The notes under the pieces are model-generated. The model was not told the origin of the DNA and did not search any database. It saw nothing but the letters and a program-made list of their open reading frames with translations. A stretch of 64,000 bases of DNA from Acidaminobacter sp. JC074 (lineage in GTDB: Bacteria > Bacillota > Clostridia > Peptostreptococcales > Acidaminobacteraceae). Positions 60,943 through 64,000 of the stretch are shown in pieces (position 1 is the stretch's first letter; every line of letters begins with the position of its first letter). A program made the position numbers and the translations under genes. The stretch spans positions 62,001 through 126,000 of the forward strand of contig NZ_VANV01000008.1 in NCBI RefSeq assembly GCF_022496765.1. The letters are read 5' to 3'.

Positions 60943-62118
60943 ATGATAGTAAAAAATTGTAAGGTTTTAAAAGAGCTACTTGAAGCAGACTATCATGAAC
61001 TGGTGGATATACACATTGAAGGTGATGAAATCATCAATGTGTATCCAGCAGGTTCTGATGTGAAAGATGAACACATTGTAGATGCAGGGGGCAAATATGT
61101 TTTACCAGGCTTTATTGATTTACACGTACACTTAACGCTTTCAGCGGGTGATACACTTGTAGATTCATTTAAGAGTCCAGTACAGATGACCATTGATGCT
61201 TATAGCTTTGCACTAGATTCATTAAAAAGAGGGTTTACCACCCTCCGAGATGTAGGAGCTTCAAGTGGTACTGTTATTGCAGTTAGAGACAGCATCAATG
61301 CCGGTAAACTTGTAGGACCAAATCTTATATGTTCTGGCAGAATCATTACTCCAACAGAGAATGGCAATGACTTCTTTAAGGGCATGTATTTAGAGGTGGA
61401 CTCACCTGATGATATGGCACGAGGTGTTAGAACAGTTATGAAAGATGGTGCAGACTTCATTAAGTTAATGGGGACTGGAGCCATGATGAATCCTGGTGGT
61501 GAACCAGGTATGAGCATTTGCTTTAAAGAGGAGTTTGAAGCCATCGTCAAAGCAGCCGAACTTAAAGGGACTTATGTAGCCGTTCATTGTCATGGTACAA
61601 ATGCCATTAAGACAGCTATTAAAGCAGGATGTAGATCAATCGAACATTCCTCTTTGATGGATGATGAAATCATTGAACTTTATAAGGCAGAAACAGCGTT
61701 TCCAGTGCCAACGCTTTCTGTTTGGATTGCACTCTTAAGAGATCTTCCTGAGTCATCTAAGTTTATGACAAAGAAAGTGGAAGCAGTACTGTCAGACAAT
61801 ATCAAGGGTGTTAAGAAGGCTTATAAAGCAGGTATCAAGTTTGGTTTCGGTACAGATCAAGGTGTTACAGGTCTATTCCATGGTGACAATGGTATGGAGT
61901 TTGAAGTTAGAAAAGAACACTATGAAATGGACAACATAGACTTAATTTTACAAGCAACAAAACACAGTGCTGAGATTATGAAAATGGACCATAAAATAGG
62001 CACAATCAAAGTTGGTAAACTAGCGGATTTAGTTATCGTAGATGGTGATCCGTTAGATGATATATCAGTGTTAAGAAACAACATTGAAACAGTTATTAAA
62101 TCAGGGCAAGTGGTTTAA
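60943..62118 (+). CDS. Amidohydrolase-family metal-dependent hydrolase
   Basis: 391 residues. The metal ligands are in order: LPGFIDLHVHL (HxH near 60-62), the candidate carboxylated Lys in FIKLMGTGAMM, VAVHCHGT, RSIEHSSL, and the Asp in GFGTDQGVT. This is the subtype of imidazolonepropionase-like and Sgx9260-like prolidases, which open dipeptide or cyclic amide bonds. Substrate unknown; its genes sit between two transporters. Catalytic set appears complete. Confidence 0.85.
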   Translation: MIVKNCKVLKELLEADYHELVDIHIEGDEIINVYPAGSDVKDEHIVDAGGKYVLPGFIDLHVHLTLSAGDTLVDSFKSPVQMTIDAYSFALDSLKRGFTTLRDVGASSGTVIAVRDSINAGKLVGPNLICSGRIITPTENGNDFFKGMYLEVDSPDDMARGVRTVMKDGADFIKLMGTGAMMNPGGEPGMSICFKEEFEAIVKAAELKGTYVAVHCHGTNAIKTAIKAGCRSIEHSSLMDDEIIELYKAETAFPVPTLSVWIALLRDLPESSKFMTKKVEAVLSDNIKGVKKAYKAGIKFGFGTDQGVTGLFHGDNGMEFEVRKEHYEMDNIDLILQATKHSAEIMKMDHKIGTIKVGKLADLVIVDGDPLDDISVLRNNIETVIKSGQVV

Positions 62119-62131
62119 AAGGGGGAGAAAA

Positions 62132-63439
62132 ATGGGAAAATTTCTTAAGAAAAACAATGATCCTAATAGTTTGTGGAACAACTTAGGTAAGCTGTTAATT
62201 CTAACAATGGCAGGATCATTTATCTACACGTTACCGTATTTTAGATTCTATTACTACGATACATTTATCGAGGCATTTGGTCTTAACAATACGCAAATGG
62301 GTATGATTGGTACAGTTTATGGTTTCTTCGGTGTTTTATCGTATTTAGTAGGTGGTATCTTAGCCAACAAATTTAAGACAAGAACACTCCTGACCTTCTC
62401 GTTTATTTCGACAGGTTTAACAGGTTTGATTCTATTAACTTATCCATCGTATCAAATCGTTGTAGCAATTCAGGCTTTCTGGGGCTTCTCAACATTGATG
62501 ACATTCTGGCCTGCACTTGTTAAAGCCATTAACATGTTAGGTAATGAAAATGAAAAAGGTAAATCGTTTGGTTTCATGGAAGGTGGTAGAGGTGTTACCA
62601 ACATGATCCATATGTCTCTTACTGTAGCTTTATTTGGTTTTATTGCAACTCAAATGGGTGATAAGATGGGTCTTTCATCTGTTATCTTATTCTACTCAGT
62701 AGCTGACTTACTAATAGGTGTAGGTATCTTCTATGCACTTAGAAATGAAGCAAGTCCAGCATCTGAAGAGGGGGCAAGTAAGTTAGATGTAACTATGATT
62801 GGTAGAGTACTTAAGAACAAGTACACATGGATGATTGTAACAATGATGTTCTGTTCTTACTCAATGAACATTGCCTATACTTACTTTACACCATATGCAA
62901 CGTCACAGTTTGGTTCAAGTGTTGTATTCGCAGCTGCCTTAGCTGTAATGGCTCAATACGTTAGACCGCTTGCAGCAAGTGGTTCAGGCGCCTTAGGTGA
63001 TAAGATTGGTTCATCAAAGACTTTCTCATTAGGTTTTGTATTATTAGCACTTGGTTTAGTTGGAGCCTTAGTTATACCTGGTTCAGCTTCTACAATTGGT
63101 TTTCTGATTGCAGCAGTTGCAGCTTGTTACATAGCTATGTACTCAATGCAAGCACTTCACTTTACACTATTAGAAGAGTGTGAGTACCCTAAAGAGTTAT
63201 TAGGTGTTGGTATTGGTATCATCTGTACATTCGGTTACTTACCAGAGATGGTTATTCCAATGGTTGCAGGTAAACTATTAGATACGTATCCAGGCGCAGC
63301 TGGTTACAGATACTTGTTTATGATCTTATTAGGTCTTGCAGCTGTCGGTTTCACAACTGGTCTTGTATGGATGAGATTGACTAAAGACAGAAGAGCAGAA
63401 CTTCTTAACAAGAATAAAGAAAAGAAAGTAGCTGCATAA
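62132..63439 (+). CDS. Major facilitator superfamily transporter
   Basis: 435 residues with about 12 hydrophobic helices. The loop after helix 2 is GILANKFKTRTLL, the equivalent of the MFS GxxxDRxGRR motif, and the second-half copy reads GALGDKIGSSKTFS. It moves a solute, perhaps a product of the amidohydrolase. The start at 62132 follows GGGGGAG; the longer frame runs into the amidohydrolase gene. It ends at a terminator. Confidence 0.85.
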   Translation: MGKFLKKNNDPNSLWNNLGKLLILTMAGSFIYTLPYFRFYYYDTFIEAFGLNNTQMGMIGTVYGFFGVLSYLVGGILANKFKTRTLLTFSFISTGLTGLILLTYPSYQIVVAIQAFWGFSTLMTFWPALVKAINMLGNENEKGKSFGFMEGGRGVTNMIHMSLTVALFGFIATQMGDKMGLSSVILFYSVADLLIGVGIFYALRNEASPASEEGASKLDVTMIGRVLKNKYTWMIVTMMFCSYSMNIAYTYFTPYATSQFGSSVVFAAALAVMAQYVRPLAASGSGALGDKIGSSKTFSLGFVLLALGLVGALVIPGSASTIGFLIAAVAACYIAMYSMQALHFTLLEECEYPKELLGVGIGIICTFGYLPEMVIPMVAGKLLDTYPGAAGYRYLFMILLGLAAVGFTTGLVWMRLTKDRRAELLNKNKEKKVAA

Positions 63440-63466
63440 TTTCTATATATTGAGGGCAAATCGACA

Positions 63467-63497
63467 ATGAGGGCTTAGGCCCTCATTTATTTTGTTT
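63467..63497 (+). terminator. Intrinsic terminator
   Basis: ATGAGGGC pairs with GCCCTCAT over TTAG and is followed by a T-rich tail (TTATTTTGTTT). It closes the transporter-amidohydrolase operon. Confidence 0.85.
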
Positions 63498-63524
63498 GAA
63501 AAATCTGAAAAATTACGCTAAAAT
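63496..63524 (+). promoter_or_regulatory. Promoter of the second symporter gene
   Basis: TTGAAA (63496-63501) and TAAAAT (63519-63524) are exactly 17 nt apart, starting at the end of the preceding terminator. Confidence 0.65.
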
Positions 63525-63602
63525 AGATATGAGACAATGTTATGTGATTGAGATATTGTTTCGAGTGATGTAAAAACGATGTGATTATGATGGGGTAAGA
63601 AA

Positions 63603-64000
63603 ATGAGTTTTGTGGATATTCTAACAACAGTAGGCTTTTTATTGGCAATTTTGATGATCGGTCTGATTGCAGCTAAACGTGTAAATACAAACAGTGATTA
63701 TCTGATTGCTGGAAATAAAGTGGGCAAATGGCCGCTAGCTTTAAGTTTGGCTGCAACTGATATGGGAGGTGCCGGTATAATTGGTACCATGGCGCTGGCT
63801 TACTCAGTGGGGATTTCCGGTTCCTTTTGGGATATCTGTGCTGTACCTGGCCTTTTAATTTTGGCTTTTATTCTACCAAAGATATTTGCTGGTAGAAGAG
63901 AAATTACAGTTCCTGAATTGATGGGGAACCAATATGATGAAAAGACGCGTACAATCGTTGCCTTTTTACAACTCATAAGTGCTGCTATAGTTATAGCTGT
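63603..64000 (+). CDS. Sodium:solute symporter, partial (window ends inside gene)
   Basis: The 132 visible codons align with the symporter at 59519: NTNSDYLIAGNKVGKWPLAL, then SLAATDMGGAGIIGTMALAY and SVGISGSFWDICAVPGLLIL. It starts at ATG 63603 after GGGGT. No stop is reached before 64000. The two paralogues probably serve the same or a related substrate class, though this one has its own promoter. Confidence 0.85.
   Translation, partial: MSFVDILTTVGFLLAILMIGLIAAKRVNTNSDYLIAGNKVGKWPLALSLAATDMGGAGIIGTMALAYSVGISGSFWDICAVPGLLILAFILPKIFAGRREITVPELMGNQYDEKTRTIVAFLQLISAAIVIA

Noticed and set aside
1..64000. CRISPR array, tRNA, rRNA, intact insertion sequence or prophage
   Set aside because: Reading both strands I saw no regularly spaced repeats, cloverleaf, rRNA core or complete transposase with terminal repeats. 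A dedicated tRNA and Rfam scan would settle this.

Overview
The window looks like chromosome of a low-GC, anaerobic, motile Gram-positive bacterium of the Clostridia. Evidence: strong GGAGG-type ribosome binding sites, short AT-rich intergenic regions, intrinsic terminators shared by convergent genes, three S-layer-homology (SLH) domains in one surface protein, a DUF4317 protein, hybrid-cluster protein (Hcp), an Rnf-type electron-transfer protein, and many chemotaxis-type and c-di-GMP genes. A relative of Fusibacter or Acidaminobacter would fit, but that is a guess from gene content. I saw no rRNA, tRNA, CRISPR array or intact transposon.

Layout. 0-11 kb: an HD-GYP phosphodiesterase coupled to a chemoreceptor, a proline iminopeptidase, an AlkD-like protein, three small genes ending in a DUF402 protein, a CheY/CheA-like pair of unusual architecture (6355-8676 and 5624-6358, minus), and an RnfD-RnfC fusion coupled to a CoA-binding protein (8798-10908, minus). 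11-24 kb: a 1219-residue LuxR-type ATPase regulator, then accessory genes (GNAT, Nudix, two methyltransferases, P-loop kinase-like protein, second proline iminopeptidase, zinc ribbons, a lipoprotein) with gene debris and a small-RNA candidate. 24-29 kb: a PLP decarboxylase and an epimerase, divergent from a MocR regulator, then a WYL regulator. 29-34 kb: a compact four-gene operon behind an rRNA-type boxA sequence: CbxX/SpoVK-like AAA+ ATPase, SLH surface protein, soluble MotA-like protein, and a DnaA-like ATPase without the DNA-binding domain. I consider this the best candidate for an undescribed system.

34-44 kb: an unknown protein with a uracil-glycosylase-like motif, a class I glutamine amidotransferase-type hydrolase, an acetyltransferase, an ABC exporter pair, SRPBCC and DUF1801 proteins, and Hcp. 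44-50 kb: a sensory operon (hybrid kinase, CheR, CheB, REC-GGDEF). 50-58 kb: DUF4317, chemoreceptor debris, three tandem secreted paralogues with duplicated stalk-like domains and Asn-rich linkers, and a 5'-truncated Rpn transposase/nuclease. 58-64 kb: an M81 peptidase divergent from a transporter-amidohydrolase-transporter operon with a cre-like site, then a second symporter cut by the window end.

How the genes work together: the largest theme is signal transduction that mixes chemotaxis modules with c-di-GMP turnover (HD-GYP hydrolysis at 0.6 kb, GGDEF synthesis at 50 kb). The second theme is the cell surface (SLH protein, three secreted paralogues). The third is peptide or amide catabolism (two proline iminopeptidases, M81 peptidase, amidohydrolase, two symporters, MFS carrier). 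Gene debris at 18.2, 43.8, 51.8 and 57.2 kb shows this stretch has been turning over.
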